Shown: positions 25,198-35,621, counted from the stretch's first letter. The stretch: DNA of 64,000 nucleotides from Franconibacter helveticus LMG 23732 (GCF_000463115.2 NZ_AWFX01000042.1:1-64000); one strand, 5' to 3'. The notes: generated by a model from the letters alone, not told the origin. Program-made: numbers and translations.

Positions 25198-28100
25198 TTA
25201 CTCGGTATTGGTTTTTTCCGCCTTGCCCGCCATCTGCGCCAGGAAGTCGTAGCGTTTTTGCAGGTCGGCGGCGGCATCTTTCCACAGTTGCTCCGCCACC
25301 TCCGGCTGCTGCGCGTTCAGGCGACGAAAACGTTGCTCGGTAAGCAGCGTTTGCGCGAGCGCGTCGGAAGGCGGCCGTGAATCGAGCGCCAGCGGCAGTT
25401 TGCCTTCGTCGGCGCGGCGCGGGTCGAAGCGATAAAGCGGCCAGAAGCCGGTCGCCGTCAGCTGGCGCATCTGGTCATGGCTGAGCGCCAGGTCGTAGCC
25501 GTGTTCCTCACAGGGGCTGTAGGCGATGATAAGCGAAGGGCCAGGGTAGGCTTCCGCCTCCTGAATGGCTTTTACCGTCTGGTTAAGCTGTGCGCCAAGC
25601 GAAATTTGCGCCACATAAACATGGCCGTACATCATCATGCTGACGCCCAGGTCCTTACGCGCCTTGCGCTTGCCGTGTTCGCCGAATTTAGTAACGGCGC
25701 CGAGCGGCGTCGCCTTCGACGCCTGGCCGCCGGTGTTTGAATAACACTGGGTATCCAGCACCAGAATGTTGACGTTTTCGGTCAGGCTCATCACATGGTC
25801 AAGTCCGCCGAAACCAATATCGTAGGCCCAGCCGTCGCCGCCGATAAGCCAGACAGATTTCTCAACCAGCGCGTCCGCATCGGTCATGAGCTGTCTGGCG
25901 TCGGCATCCTCAACGTTCGCCAGCTGTTGACGTAAAGCGGCGACCTGTTCGCGGCGTACCTCCGGCGAAGCGTGCGCGCGCAACTGTTCATTAAGCTCCG
26001 GCGTAAGCTTATCGGCGAACTTGTCGAGCAGGCGCATGACCCGCGCTTTGTGCTGGTCCACCGTCAGGCGAAAGCCCAGACCAAATTCCGCGTTATCCTC
26101 AAACAGCGAGTTCGCCCATGCCGGGCCGCGGCCATTGGCATCTGTGGTGTAAGGCGTGGAGGGCAGGTTGCCGCCATAGATAGAAGAGCAGCCGGTGGCG
26201 TTCGCAATCAGCAGCCGGTCGCCGTAAAGCTGGGTAAGCAGCTTGATATAAGGCGTTTCGCCGCAGCCCGAACAGGCGCCGGAGTACTCAAACAGCGGGG
26301 TAATCAATTGCGACGTGCGGATATCAATCCGCTCAAGGGAAGTGCGATCGATTTCCGGCAGGCTGAGGAAGAAGTCATAATTCACTTTCTCTTCTTCCAC
26401 ATGCTCAAGGCGCGACATCATATTGATGGCCTTGATATCCGGATCCTGGCGATCTTTCGCCGGGCAAACCTCAACGCAGAGGTTGCAGCCAGTGCAGTCT
26501 TCAGGCGCAACCTGCAAAACATACTTCTGGCCGCGCATATCGCGGGATTTCACATCCAGCGAATCGAGCGTCGCCGGGGCATCGGCCATCGCTTCGGGCT
26601 GAACCACTTTGGCGCGAATGGCTGAATGGGGGCAGGCGGCGACGCAGTGGTTACACTGGGTGCAAAGCTCCGGCTTCCAGATGGGGATCGCTTCGGCGAT
26701 ATTACGTTTTTCCCACCGGGTGGTGCCGAGCGGCCAGGTGCCGTCCTGCGGCAATGCAGAGACGGGCAGCGCGTCGCCAAGGCCCGCCAGCATGGCGGCG
26801 GTAACGGTTTTAACGAAATCGGGCGCGGCGTCGGAAACCACCGGCGGGCGCAGCGGGCTGCGTTCGTCCACCGCCTCGCGCGTGACTTCGAACAGCGATT
26901 CGCGGGCCAGCGCCAGCGCCTGCCAGTTTCGCTCGACCAGCTCCTGGCCTTTGCTGCTGTAGCTTTTGGCGATAGCCGACTGCAACGCCTGCAACGCGCT
27001 GTCGCCCGGCAGGATCTGCGTTAAATGGAAGAAGGCCATCTGCATTACGGTGTTGATGCGTGCGCCAAGGCCGCACTCGCGGGCGATTTTCGCCGCGTTA
27101 ACCACATACACTTTCGCTTGCTTGTGGTTAAGCACCGCCTGAACTTCCTGCGGCAGCCTGTGCCAGACTTCATCCGCGCCGTAAGGGGTGTTGATAAGAA
27201 AAATACCGCCCGGCTTCAGCCGCTCGGCCATCTGGTATTTGTCGATAAACTGAAGCTGGTGGCAGCCGACAAAATCAGCCTGGCTGACGAGATAAGCGGA
27301 ATTGATCGGCCGTTCGCTGACGCGCAGATGCGAAACCGTCAGGCCGCCCGCTTTTTTCGAGTCATAGACAAAATAACCCTGCGCGTACCACGGCGTGGCG
27401 TTGCCGATAATCTTGATATTGTTTTTGGTAGCGGAGACGCTGCCGTCACTGCCGAGGCCGTAAAACAGCGCCTCCAGCCGGGCATGAGAGGGCAGGGTAT
27501 TTTCCGGCAGCGGCAGCGAAAGGTGGGTAACGTCATCATAAATACCCACCGTGAAGCGCGGCTTAGGCTGCGGCGCTTTCAGCTCGGTAAATACCGCCAG
27601 CACGCAATCGGGACCGAATTCTTTGGATGAAAGGCCATAACGTCCGCCGATGACGCGCGGCAGGGTTTCACGTTCGCCGTGATTAAACGCTTCGGCAAGG
27701 GCGGTCATCACGTCCAGATAAAGCGGCTCGGCATGCGCGCCTGGCTCTTTGGTGCGGTCAAGCACCGCAATCCGTCTGGCGCTTTCAGGTAACGCGTTAA
27801 GAAGATGCCTGGCGCTGAACGGACGATAAAGACGCACTTTCAGCACGCCCACTTTTTCGCCGCGGCTTAGCAGTTCGTCCACCACTTCTTCACAGGTGCC
27901 GATAGCGGAACCCATGACCACAATGACCCGTTCCGCCTGTGGATGGCCGTAATACTCAAACGGACGATACTGGCGGCCTGTGGCCTGCGCGAAGTCATTC
28001 ATCGCCGTTTCGACATGGTCATAGACCGCGTTATACCAGGGGTTTGTCGCTTCGCGGGACTGAAAGTAAGTATCGGGGTTAGCCGAGGTGCCGCGAATGA

Positions 28101-28728
28101 CCGGGTGCTCCGGGTTCAGCGCGCGGGCGCGATGGGCGTCTATCTCCGCCTGCGGCATCAGGCTGCGAATGGTCTCATCCGCCAGCGGCACGATTTTGTT
28201 GATTTCGTGCGAGGTGCGAAAGCCGTCGAAAAAATGGATAAAGGGTACGCGGCTTTTCAGCGTGGCGATGTGGGAGATAAGCGCAAAGTCCTGCGCTTCC
28301 TGCACGCTGCTGGCGCAGAGCATCGCGCATCCGGTCTGGCGTACCGCCATCACGTCGGAATGGTCGCCAAATATCGACAAGGCGTGCGTGGCGACGGTGC
28401 GCGCCGCCACATGCAGCACGAAGGGCGTCAGCTGACCCGCGAGCTTATAAAGCGTCGGGATCATCAGCAGCAAGCCCTGCGAAGAGGTAAACGAGGTAGA
28501 AAGGGCGCCGGTTTGCAGCGCGCCATGCACCGTGGCTATCGCCCCGGCTTCGGACTGCATTTCCACCACGCGCGGCGTGTCGCCCCAGACATTCTTTAAT
28601 CCGTTGCCGGCCCAGGCATCCGCCTGTTCCGCCATGGTTGAGCTGGGTGTGATGGGATAGATAGCGATAACTTCGCTGGTGCGAAACGCGACGGAAGCGA
28701 CCGCGCCATTGCCGTCAATAGTGATCAT
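25198..28728 (-). CDS. nifJ: Pyruvate:ferredoxin (flavodoxin) oxidoreductase
   Basis: The protein has 1176 residues and all domains of the one-chain enzyme: domain I with the N-terminal YPITPSSTMAEQAD motif, and a linker with two ferredoxin-type 4Fe-4S sites (CTQCNHCVAACP near 689 and CTGCNLCVEVCP near 746). The proximal cluster motif CSGCGE is near 816, and the thiamine diphosphate site (GGDGWAYDIGFGG) near 965. It oxidises pyruvate to acetyl-CoA and CO2 and reduces flavodoxin or ferredoxin. E. coli calls the gene ydbK. It is important under anaerobic and oxidative conditions; the pump-priming nif role is not implied here because no nif genes are present. Confidence 0.96.
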   Translation of the reverse strand: MITIDGNGAVASVAFRTSEVIAIYPITPSSTMAEQADAWAGNGLKNVWGDTPRVVEMQSEAGAIATVHGALQTGALSTSFTSSQGLLLMIPTLYKLAGQLTPFVLHVAARTVATHALSIFGDHSDVMAVRQTGCAMLCASSVQEAQDFALISHIATLKSRVPFIHFFDGFRTSHEINKIVPLADETIRSLMPQAEIDAHRARALNPEHPVIRGTSANPDTYFQSREATNPWYNAVYDHVETAMNDFAQATGRQYRPFEYYGHPQAERVIVVMGSAIGTCEEVVDELLSRGEKVGVLKVRLYRPFSARHLLNALPESARRIAVLDRTKEPGAHAEPLYLDVMTALAEAFNHGERETLPRVIGGRYGLSSKEFGPDCVLAVFTELKAPQPKPRFTVGIYDDVTHLSLPLPENTLPSHARLEALFYGLGSDGSVSATKNNIKIIGNATPWYAQGYFVYDSKKAGGLTVSHLRVSERPINSAYLVSQADFVGCHQLQFIDKYQMAERLKPGGIFLINTPYGADEVWHRLPQEVQAVLNHKQAKVYVVNAAKIARECGLGARINTVMQMAFFHLTQILPGDSALQALQSAIAKSYSSKGQELVERNWQALALARESLFEVTREAVDERSPLRPPVVSDAAPDFVKTVTAAMLAGLGDALPVSALPQDGTWPLGTTRWEKRNIAEAIPIWKPELCTQCNHCVAACPHSAIRAKVVQPEAMADAPATLDSLDVKSRDMRGQKYVLQVAPEDCTGCNLCVEVCPAKDRQDPDIKAINMMSRLEHVEEEKVNYDFFLSLPEIDRTSLERIDIRTSQLITPLFEYSGACSGCGETPYIKLLTQLYGDRLLIANATGCSSIYGGNLPSTPYTTDANGRGPAWANSLFEDNAEFGLGFRLTVDQHKARVMRLLDKFADKLTPELNEQLRAHASPEVRREQVAALRQQLANVEDADARQLMTDADALVEKSVWLIGGDGWAYDIGFGGLDHVMSLTENVNILVLDTQCYSNTGGQASKATPLGAVTKFGEHGKRKARKDLGVSMMMYGHVYVAQISLGAQLNQTVKAIQEAEAYPGPSLIIAYSPCEEHGYDLALSHDQMRQLTATGFWPLYRFDPRRADEGKLPLALDSRPPSDALAQTLLTEQRFRRLNAQQPEVAEQLWKDAAADLQKRYDFLAQMAGKAEKTNTE

Positions 28729-28766
28729 AAGTGACCCTTACATTGCGCAAAATTGCAAAATTGAGG

Positions 28767-28791
28767 GGATGCGCGCTGGCTCTGCGCATCC
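28767..28791. promoter_or_regulatory. Hairpin in the nifJ upstream region
   Basis: A perfect 8-base inverted repeat GGATGCGC/GCGCATCC with a 9-base loop lies about 40 bases before the nifJ start. It could be an operator, a leader hairpin, or the end of fumD transcription. The T-run needed for a standard terminator is interrupted. Confidence 0.35.
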
Positions 28792-28908
28792 TGTAGTAAT
28801 CTTTCAATTTTAGCAAAGCGCCGCGCGGGCCATTTTCGCTTTTGTGTACTGAGCCGGTAAGTAAATCAAAAAAGAGGGCAGGTAGCGCAAAGAACCGCCG
28901 CTGCCGGT

Positions 28909-29124
28909 TTACACTTCATACCCTAAAGCGCGGATCACCGCCTCCATCGCCTCTTTGGTTAACTCAGAACGCTTTATTTTCTGGTTTGCTAACGCCGTAC
29001 GCACCACGCCCGCGATAACCACATGCTTAGGCTCCTGGCCGAGGTCGCGCATCTCCAGCACCACTTTGCCCACCACCCGGCACATTTCCTGATAGAGTTC
29101 TTCGTCTTTGCGTATCTTATCCAT
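28909..29124 (-). CDS. fumD: Fumarase D
   Basis: The 71-residue protein is nearly identical in its middle (CRVVGKVVLEMRDLGQEPKH) to E. coli FumD (YdhZ), a very small protein reported to have fumarase activity. The GAGGCGG site precedes the ATG. In E. coli the gene lies elsewhere on the chromosome; here it stands upstream of nifJ on the same strand, 180 bases away, next to other anaerobic functions. Confidence 0.85.
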   Translation of the reverse strand: MDKIRKDEELYQEMCRVVGKVVLEMRDLGQEPKHVVIAGVVRTALANQKIKRSELTKEAMEAVIRALGYEV

Positions 29125-29404
29125 ATCCGCCTCGTTTTATGGGGGTTTACAGGCAGCATAGCACTGACGCCGGCGAAAGCTAAGCCGCTAAAAACAGGCG
29201 CGTTGTTGCCTTCCGTGCGGCAATAAAAAAACCGCAACGCGCCTCACGCCAGCGCCAGCGAGCCTTATGGCGCGAAGCGGCAGGAAATTTACTTATACAA
29301 AAAAATGTGCTTTTGCGTTTAAAAGCGGCAAATCGAGGCTCGACGCTGGCGGCAAAGGTGGCCTATGATGCTTGAGTTTTTTGGGTCATTAAAAGGGGAG
29401 AACC

Positions 29405-29671
29405 ATGCGTGCAGCGTTTTTAGTGGGATGTGCCGCGTTAGTTTTATCGGCATGCAGCAGCGAACCAGAACAACAGGCGACGGCGGCGCATGTATCGCCT
29501 GGCCTGCGCGCGGCGATGTCAGATTCCGGGCAGGCCAACTGCGCTATGGTGGGCGGTTCGCTTTCTGTCGCGCGACAGCTTGATGGTTCGGCTATCGGCA
29601 TGTGCGCGCTGCCCAACGGTAAACGCTGTAGCGAAAGCGCGCTGGCGACAGGCAGCTGCGGCAATTACTGA
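29405..29671 (+). CDS. ydbJ: YdbJ, DUF333 family lipoprotein
   Basis: The protein has 88 residues, the E. coli length. A lipoprotein signal with lipobox LSAC puts the modified cysteine at residue 17. The DUF333 domain follows (CAMVGGSLSVARQLDGSAIG, then MCALPNGKRCSE). Its function is unknown. The stop codon abuts the stop of convergent hslJ. Confidence 0.92.
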   Translation: MRAAFLVGCAALVLSACSSEPEQQATAAHVSPGLRAAMSDSGQANCAMVGGSLSVARQLDGSAIGMCALPNGKRCSESALATGSCGNY

Positions 29672-30097
29672 TTAATTGACCAGATCCGCCAGTTTGTAAG
29701 TCAGGGTGTGCTGGCTGGTTTTCAGCTCCAGCGTTTTCTGTGACTGGCTGACTTTGGCGCCCTGCGTCAGCATCTCGCCAATCAGGTTATCCAGCTCGTT
29801 AAGGCGTGGCTCGGTGCAGAGCATCCGTGTTGAAGCCATGCCTTTCACCTTCAGCACATCGCCATGCAGTTCGCCCTGGCCCATAAAGCGGTTGCACATG
29901 CTGCCCGAAACATGCAGGTTTTCGCCAAAGCTGATTTCCGGCATGCGGGTCGACGCATCCAGCGGCGCGCCATCTACCGTCGAAAGCACGTAGCGGTGAT
30001 GAACCAGCTGCTGCGCGGTAAGTTTTGCTTTATGGCCTGGGGTTGAGCAACCCGCGAGCGTGACAGCAGCCAGTGCCAGCGCAAAGTATTTTTTCAT
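29672..30097 (-). CDS. hslJ: Heat-inducible lipoprotein HslJ (META domain)
   Basis: The ATG at 30097, with GGGAGGC upstream, gives 141 residues. The lipobox LAGC places the lipid-modified cysteine at residue 17, so it is probably anchored in the outer membrane. The META domain follows with SFGENLHVSGSMCNRFMG and MASTRMLC. HslJ contributes to novobiocin resistance in E. coli. Confidence 0.94.
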   Translation of the reverse strand: MKKYFALALAAVTLAGCSTPGHKAKLTAQQLVHHRYVLSTVDGAPLDASTRMPEISFGENLHVSGSMCNRFMGQGELHGDVLKVKGMASTRMLCTEPRLNELDNLIGEMLTQGAKVSQSQKTLELKTSQHTLTYKLADLVN

Positions 30098-30183
30098 AAT
30101 CGCCTCCCTGATATTCATATCATCAATGATTCGCGCCAGTATGCCTGCCCTCTGACGCGAAACCATCGGACTGAGCTTAAAAG

Positions 30184-31173
30184 TTAAAACAGCGCGTTCG
30201 GGCAGGTTTCGCCTTTTTCCAGCTGACGCAGGTTTTCCAGCGTGGTTTGCGAAATACTGATAAGCGCTTCTTCGGTTAAAAAAGCCTGATGGCCGGTAAA
30301 CAATACGTTGTGACAGGCAGACAAGCGGCGGAATACGTCGTCCTGAATCACATCGTTAGACTTATCTTCAAAGAAGAGGTCGCGTTCGTTTTCATACACA
30401 TCCATACCCAGCGCGCCGATTTTCTGCATTTTCAGCGCTTCGATAGCCGCCTGGGAATCAATCAGCCCGCCGCGGCTGGTGTTGATGATCATCACCCCGT
30501 CTTTCATTTTTTCAAACGCAGTGCGGTTGAGCAGGTGATAGTTATCTTTAGTCAGCGGGCAGTGCAGAGAGATAACATCGGACTGGGAGAACAGCGTATC
30601 GACATCGACATACTCTACGCCAAGCTCCAGCGCCGCCGCGCTCGGGAAGGGGTCAGACGCCAGCAGGCGCATGCCGAAGCCTTTCAGAATGCGCAGCGCC
30701 GCCACGCCAATCTTCCCGGTGCCGATAACCCCGGCCGTTTTGCCATACATCGTAAAGCCGGTCAGCCCTTCAAGGGAAAAGTTGGCGTCGCGGGTACGCT
30801 GATAGGCGCGATGAATACGGCGGTTAAGACACATCATCATGCCGACAGCATGCTCGGCGACCGCTTCAGGTGAATAAGCCGGCACGCGCACCACTTTCAT
30901 ACCCAGCTCTTTTGCTGCATCCAGATCGACATTATTAAAGCCTGCGCAGCGCAGAGCGATGAATTTCACGCCATGCTTTTGAAGCTCCTCCAGCACCGGA
31001 CGGCTGCCGTCATCATTAACGAAAATACACACGCCTTCGCAACCGTGGGCGGTTTTGGCGGTTCTTTCCGTTAAAAGGAAGTCAAAAAATTCAAGATCAA
31101 AGCCAAACTCTTCGTTAACATGCTGCAAATACTTTTTATCGTATTGCTTTGTGCTGTATACGGCCAGTTTCAT
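30184..31173 (-). CDS. ldhA: Fermentative D-lactate dehydrogenase LdhA
   Basis: The ATG at 31173, with AGAAAG upstream, gives 329 residues as in E. coli. The NAD-binding motif GTGKIG is at 151–156. The catalytic residues are Arg234 (NTSRGG), Glu263 and His295 (TGHQAF). It reduces pyruvate to D-lactate during fermentation. The gene is divergent from ydbH. It lies in the same neighbourhood as nifJ, which competes for pyruvate. Confidence 0.97.
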   Translation of the reverse strand: MKLAVYSTKQYDKKYLQHVNEEFGFDLEFFDFLLTERTAKTAHGCEGVCIFVNDDGSRPVLEELQKHGVKFIALRCAGFNNVDLDAAKELGMKVVRVPAYSPEAVAEHAVGMMMCLNRRIHRAYQRTRDANFSLEGLTGFTMYGKTAGVIGTGKIGVAALRILKGFGMRLLASDPFPSAAALELGVEYVDVDTLFSQSDVISLHCPLTKDNYHLLNRTAFEKMKDGVMIINTSRGGLIDSQAAIEALKMQKIGALGMDVYENERDLFFEDKSNDVIQDDVFRRLSACHNVLFTGHQAFLTEEALISISQTTLENLRQLEKGETCPNALF

Positions 31174-31385
31174 AAGACTTTCTCCAGTGTTGAACTGCAT
31201 TCACGGTAGCATAGCTAAAATAATCTTACAAAGTTTAAAAAATAATTAATATTTCAGCTGGTTATGTATAATTTTAGGCCAATAACCTGGCTAAGCGGCG
31301 GTCTGCTTCACCTGGAGCGGCTAAACTGACACAATGTGGCGCTCTGGCGCATAATTTTATCAAAGAATCAGGATATTAACGGCCC

Positions 31386-34028
31386 ATGAAGGGTAAATAC
31401 AGAGCGGTTATCGCCTTCGCGCTTCTGCTACTTTTGTTGCCACTGACGCTGGTTTTCACGGTGGGATACTGGCTGCCCTGGTTTGCCGGCATCTGGCTGC
31501 CGCAGGGCACGCGCATTGCGCTGGAGCAGCGGCCGCGCCTTTCCCGCCACGCCGTTATCCTTCCCGATTTACGCTACCTTGCTGGCGACTGTGAGCTGGC
31601 GAAGATAAAAAACGCGACGCTTACCCATCCGAGCCGCTGGCGGCTTGATGTCGACGCGCTCACCATTAACCCCGCCTGTTTCAGCACGCTTCCTGCTGAA
31701 AATGAAAACCCCGCCGCGCCGCGCACCCTTGCCGAATGGCAGAGCATGCTGCCGATGAGCTGGGTCACCATCAAAAAGCTCACGCTGACGCCCTGGGCGC
31801 AGTACGCCGGCGCGCTGGAGGCGAGCCTTACGCCGCAGGCACAGCGCCTGCGTTTTTCCGGCGAGCAAATTGAAACAGAAGCGCAGCTGCAAGGACAAAC
31901 ACTGCGCATAACAAAGCTTAATCTGAAAGTGGCGGATACGCTGGCGCCAGTGACGCTGGCGGGCGATTTTACTTTGCCGCTGGTGCCGGACGGCCTGCCA
32001 ACGCAGGGGCATACCGTCGCCCGGCTCACGTTACCCTTTGCGCCGGGCGAGGCGCAGGCAGAGCTGGCGTGGCAGGATAATCGCGGCCAATTGTTGATAA
32101 GCGCGGCAGGCGACCCGGACCCGCTGCTGGATCTCCCCTGGACGCTCACGTCGCAAACTTTCATGCTGAGCGACGGGCGCTGGCGCTGGCCTTATCAGGG
32201 CTTTCCGCTAAGCGGCAGGGTGGCTCTAAAGGCGGAAAACTGGCGCGCGGGGCTTGAGCGCGCGCAAATAAGCGGCAGGGTTAACGTGGTGACGGAAGGC
32301 GCCGCGGGCAAAGGCAACGCGGTAATGACCTTTGGTCCGGGGCGTTTAAGCATGACGCAAAGCGACATGCCGCTGCGCATCAACGGCGAAGCGAAGCAGG
32401 ACGCCATGGTCTTTTACGCGATGCTGCCTGCGCAACTCAGCGGGCCGCTGCTCGCGCCGCAGTTACGTTTTCAGCCCGGCGCGCTGCTGCGCTCGCGCGG
32501 AAGGGTTATCGACTCGCTGAACATTGACGAAATTCGCTGGCCGCTGGCGGGCGTTAAGCTCACGCCGCAAGGTGTGGACGGCCGCTTGCAGGCTATTCTG
32601 CGGGCGCATGAACAGACGATGGGGGAGATGACGCTGCATATGGACGGCCGTGCGGAAAATTTCCTCCCGGATGCCGGGCTGTGGCGCTGGCGCTACTGGG
32701 GCGACGGCAGCTTTATTCCTATGCAGGCGCGCTGGAAGGTGGCCGGGCGGGGCGAATGGCGCGACAGCGCGATTGAACTGACTGAGCTTGCCACCGGCTT
32801 TGATAAGCTTCAGTACGGCGCGATGTCAATGAGCCAGCCGCGTTTGCGCCTCACGTCGCCGGTGCGCTGGGAGCGCGACGCCATCGCCCCGGATTTCCGC
32901 GGCGCCCTGCAACTTGACGCCGATAAAACCACCTTCAGCGGCGGCAGCGTTCTGCCGCCTTCCACGCTCGTCTTCAGCGTGAAAGGGCGCGACCCGACCG
33001 CTTTCCAGTTCAAAGGCGACCTGCGCGCGCAGGCCATCGGCCCGGTGCGGGTGAATGGCCGCTGGGACGGCGAGCGCCTGCGCGGGCAAGCCTGGTGGCC
33101 AGCGCAGCCGCTGGCGGTGTTTCAGCCGCTCATTCCTGCCGACTGGAAAATGGCGCTGCGCGACGGCCAGTTTTACGCCCAGGTCGCTTTTTCCGCCGCA
33201 GCGGAGCAAGGGTTTGAAGCGGGAGGCCACGGGGTGGTGAAAAATGGCAGCGCCTGGACTACCGATAACAAAATTAACGACGTTGATTTCGTGCTGCCTT
33301 TTCGTTACAGCAACGCCGTCTGGCAGCTTGGGACGCGCGGGCCGGTGCGGCTGCGCATTGGCGAAATAGAAAGCCAGGTCACGGCGCGCAACGTCAGCGC
33401 CAGTTTGCAGGGCAATTATCCCTGGAGCGAGGCGCAGCCGCTGATGTTAAGCAACGTCAGCGTTGAAATGCTGGGCGGGCAGATTTCGTTGCAACAGCTG
33501 CGCATGCCGCAGCACGACGCGGCCCTGCTGCGCCTTCATAACTTGTCCGCCAGTGAATTTATCACCGCGACCAACGTTAAGCAGGTGGCGCTTTCCGGCG
33601 CGGTTAACGGCGCGCTGCCGCTGTGGCTGGAAAACCCGCAGTGGATAATCAAAGACGGCTGGCTGACCAACCCCGGTCCGCTCACGCTGCGTCTGGATAA
33701 AGAGATGGCTGACGCCATGGCGAAAGATAACGTGGCGGCGGGCGCGGCGATAAACTGGCTGCGCTATATGGAAATCTCGCGCTCGTGGACGAGGTTAACG
33801 CTGGATAATCTTGGCCAGTTAACGATGAGCGCAGAGCTTCAGGGAACCAGCCGCATAGACGGTAAAAGCAACACGGTACGGCTTAATTACCATCATCAGG
33901 AAAACCTTTTCACTCTGTGGCGCAGCTTACGTTTCGGCGACAACCTACAGACCTGGCTTGAACAGCACGCGCAGCTTCCCGGCGCGCCGTGCAAATCCGG
34001 GAACGCAGTTTGCGAGGAAGAAAAATGA
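31386..34028 (+). CDS. ydbH: YdbH, AsmA/TamB-like intermembrane phospholipid transport protein
   Basis: The protein has 880 residues (E. coli 879). One N-terminal membrane anchor (about residues 9–29) is followed by a long periplasmic region rich in beta strands, as in the AsmA-like superfamily. YdbH, TamB and YhdP are partly redundant bridges that move phospholipids from inner to outer membrane. It overlaps ynbE by 4 bases and forms an operon with ynbE and ydbL. Confidence 0.95.
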   Translation: MKGKYRAVIAFALLLLLLPLTLVFTVGYWLPWFAGIWLPQGTRIALEQRPRLSRHAVILPDLRYLAGDCELAKIKNATLTHPSRWRLDVDALTINPACFSTLPAENENPAAPRTLAEWQSMLPMSWVTIKKLTLTPWAQYAGALEASLTPQAQRLRFSGEQIETEAQLQGQTLRITKLNLKVADTLAPVTLAGDFTLPLVPDGLPTQGHTVARLTLPFAPGEAQAELAWQDNRGQLLISAAGDPDPLLDLPWTLTSQTFMLSDGRWRWPYQGFPLSGRVALKAENWRAGLERAQISGRVNVVTEGAAGKGNAVMTFGPGRLSMTQSDMPLRINGEAKQDAMVFYAMLPAQLSGPLLAPQLRFQPGALLRSRGRVIDSLNIDEIRWPLAGVKLTPQGVDGRLQAILRAHEQTMGEMTLHMDGRAENFLPDAGLWRWRYWGDGSFIPMQARWKVAGRGEWRDSAIELTELATGFDKLQYGAMSMSQPRLRLTSPVRWERDAIAPDFRGALQLDADKTTFSGGSVLPPSTLVFSVKGRDPTAFQFKGDLRAQAIGPVRVNGRWDGERLRGQAWWPAQPLAVFQPLIPADWKMALRDGQFYAQVAFSAAAEQGFEAGGHGVVKNGSAWTTDNKINDVDFVLPFRYSNAVWQLGTRGPVRLRIGEIESQVTARNVSASLQGNYPWSEAQPLMLSNVSVEMLGGQISLQQLRMPQHDAALLRLHNLSASEFITATNVKQVALSGAVNGALPLWLENPQWIIKDGWLTNPGPLTLRLDKEMADAMAKDNVAAGAAINWLRYMEISRSWTRLTLDNLGQLTMSAELQGTSRIDGKSNTVRLNYHHQENLFTLWRSLRFGDNLQTWLEQHAQLPGAPCKSGNAVCEEEK

Positions 34029-34210
34029 AAATAATGATACTGGCGCTGCTGCCCGCGGCGTGCTTAACCGGCTGTACGCCGCGCATTGAGGTGGCGGCGC
34101 CAAAAGAGCCTATTACCATCAACATGAATGTTAAAATTGAACATGAGATCCACATAAAAGTGGATAAAGATGTCGAAGCGCTGCTGAAAGCGCGCAGCGA
34201 TCTCTTCTGA
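34025..34210 (+). CDS. ynbE: YnbE, outer membrane lipoprotein partner of YdbH
   Basis: The protein has 61 residues. The lipobox LTGC gives Cys17 as the lipid anchor, followed by a short strand-rich segment (PITINMNVKIEHEIHIKVDK). The start lies in the ydbH stop (ATGA). YnbE is known to pair with the C-terminal end of YdbH at the outer membrane. Confidence 0.94.
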   Translation: MKIMILALLPAACLTGCTPRIEVAAPKEPITINMNVKIEHEIHIKVDKDVEALLKARSDLF

Positions 34211-34219
34211 GGAGGCGAT

Positions 34220-34540
34220 ATGGCATATAAATCGGCACTTTTGCTGGCGCTGCTGCTTATTGCTTCGCCTTCCTTCGCCCTGACGCTTGACGAAGCGCGA
34301 CAACAGGGACGGGTAGGCGAAACGCTGAGCGGCTATCTCGCCCCCGTCTCGCAGGACAGCGAAACGCTGGCGCTGGTAAAACACATTAACGCCGCCCGGG
34401 CCGAAAGTTATCAGCAACTGGCGGATCGCAATCACCTGTCGGCCGATGACGTCGCGAAAATGGCGGGCGAGAAGCTGGTGGCCCGCGCCCGGCCGGGGGA
34501 GTACGTGCGCGGCCTTAACGGCCAGTGGTTAAGAAAATAA
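34220..34540 (+). CDS. ydbL: YdbL, DUF1318 periplasmic protein
   Basis: The 106-residue protein has a signal peptide (cleavage after SPSFA near residue 20). The mature part (LTLDEARQQGRVGETLSGYL) is the DUF1318 pattern. A GAGGAGG site stands 6 bases before the ATG, and ynbE ends 9 bases upstream. YdbL is reported to act as a chaperone that limits YdbH–YnbE over-assembly. Confidence 0.92.
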   Translation: MAYKSALLLALLLIASPSFALTLDEARQQGRVGETLSGYLAPVSQDSETLALVKHINAARAESYQQLADRNHLSADDVAKMAGEKLVARARPGEYVRGLNGQWLRK

Positions 34541-34612
34541 CGCTTACCCCGCAGGAGTAACAGACGCCGCAGGGCAACTGTGTCAGGCTCAAGGCAGAGA
34601 GAGGAGAACATC

Positions 34613-34942
34613 ATGGCAACGAAAACTTATACCCTGTCGCTTAACGGCGAAGCCGCGAACGATACCGCCTCGCTGGCCCGGCTGCTGCGCGAAAACGCGG
34701 CGCTGTTCAACGCGTTCGTGATGTCTGAATACCCGGACGATATGCGCTATGCGTATCAGCCTGAAACGTTTGAAGTCACGTCGATAAATGCGCGCAGTTT
34801 CACCTTTCGCTGCCTGATCCACTATTTCGAACCCTGCTGCGATCGCAACATGCAGGATCCGCACAGCTATACCGTGCCTTATGAGATCCGCGAAAATACG
34901 CTGATTTTTACGCTGGATGAGACGCCCTGGACAGTGGCGTAA
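34613..34942 (+). CDS. Protein of unknown function, 109 residues
   Basis: The ATG at 34613 has GAGGAGA 5 bases upstream. No signal peptide or membrane segment is visible. It is an alpha/beta soluble protein with a charged first half (ARLLRENAALFNAFVMSEYP) and a strand-rich second half (RSFTFRCLIHYFEPCCDRNM). It carries three cysteines, two of them adjacent. It follows ydbL by 72 bases on the same strand, but the gap suggests its own promoter. I do not recognise the family. Confidence 0.65.
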   Translation: MATKTYTLSLNGEAANDTASLARLLRENAALFNAFVMSEYPDDMRYAYQPETFEVTSINARSFTFRCLIHYFEPCCDRNMQDPHSYTVPYEIRENTLIFTLDETPWTVA

Positions 34943-34951
34943 CGGCGGGAT

Positions 34952-34980
34952 AAAAAAACCGCCCCGGGCGGGGCGGTCTG
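34952..34980. terminator. Bidirectional terminator before azoR
   Basis: A GC-rich stem (AAACCGCCCC/GGGGCGGT) with a short GGGC loop lies between two convergent genes. Confidence 0.65.
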
Positions 34981-34991
34981 ACAAGCTTTGC

Positions 34992-35621
<630 letters not shown>

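Noticed and set aside
25972..26625. 217-codon plus-strand frame inside nifJ
   Set aside because: Antisense shadow of nifJ with biased composition and no recognisable domain.
28729..28908. MicC small RNA upstream of nifJ
   Set aside because: E. coli has micC in this neighbourhood, but no matching sequence or terminator is present here, and ompN is absent too.
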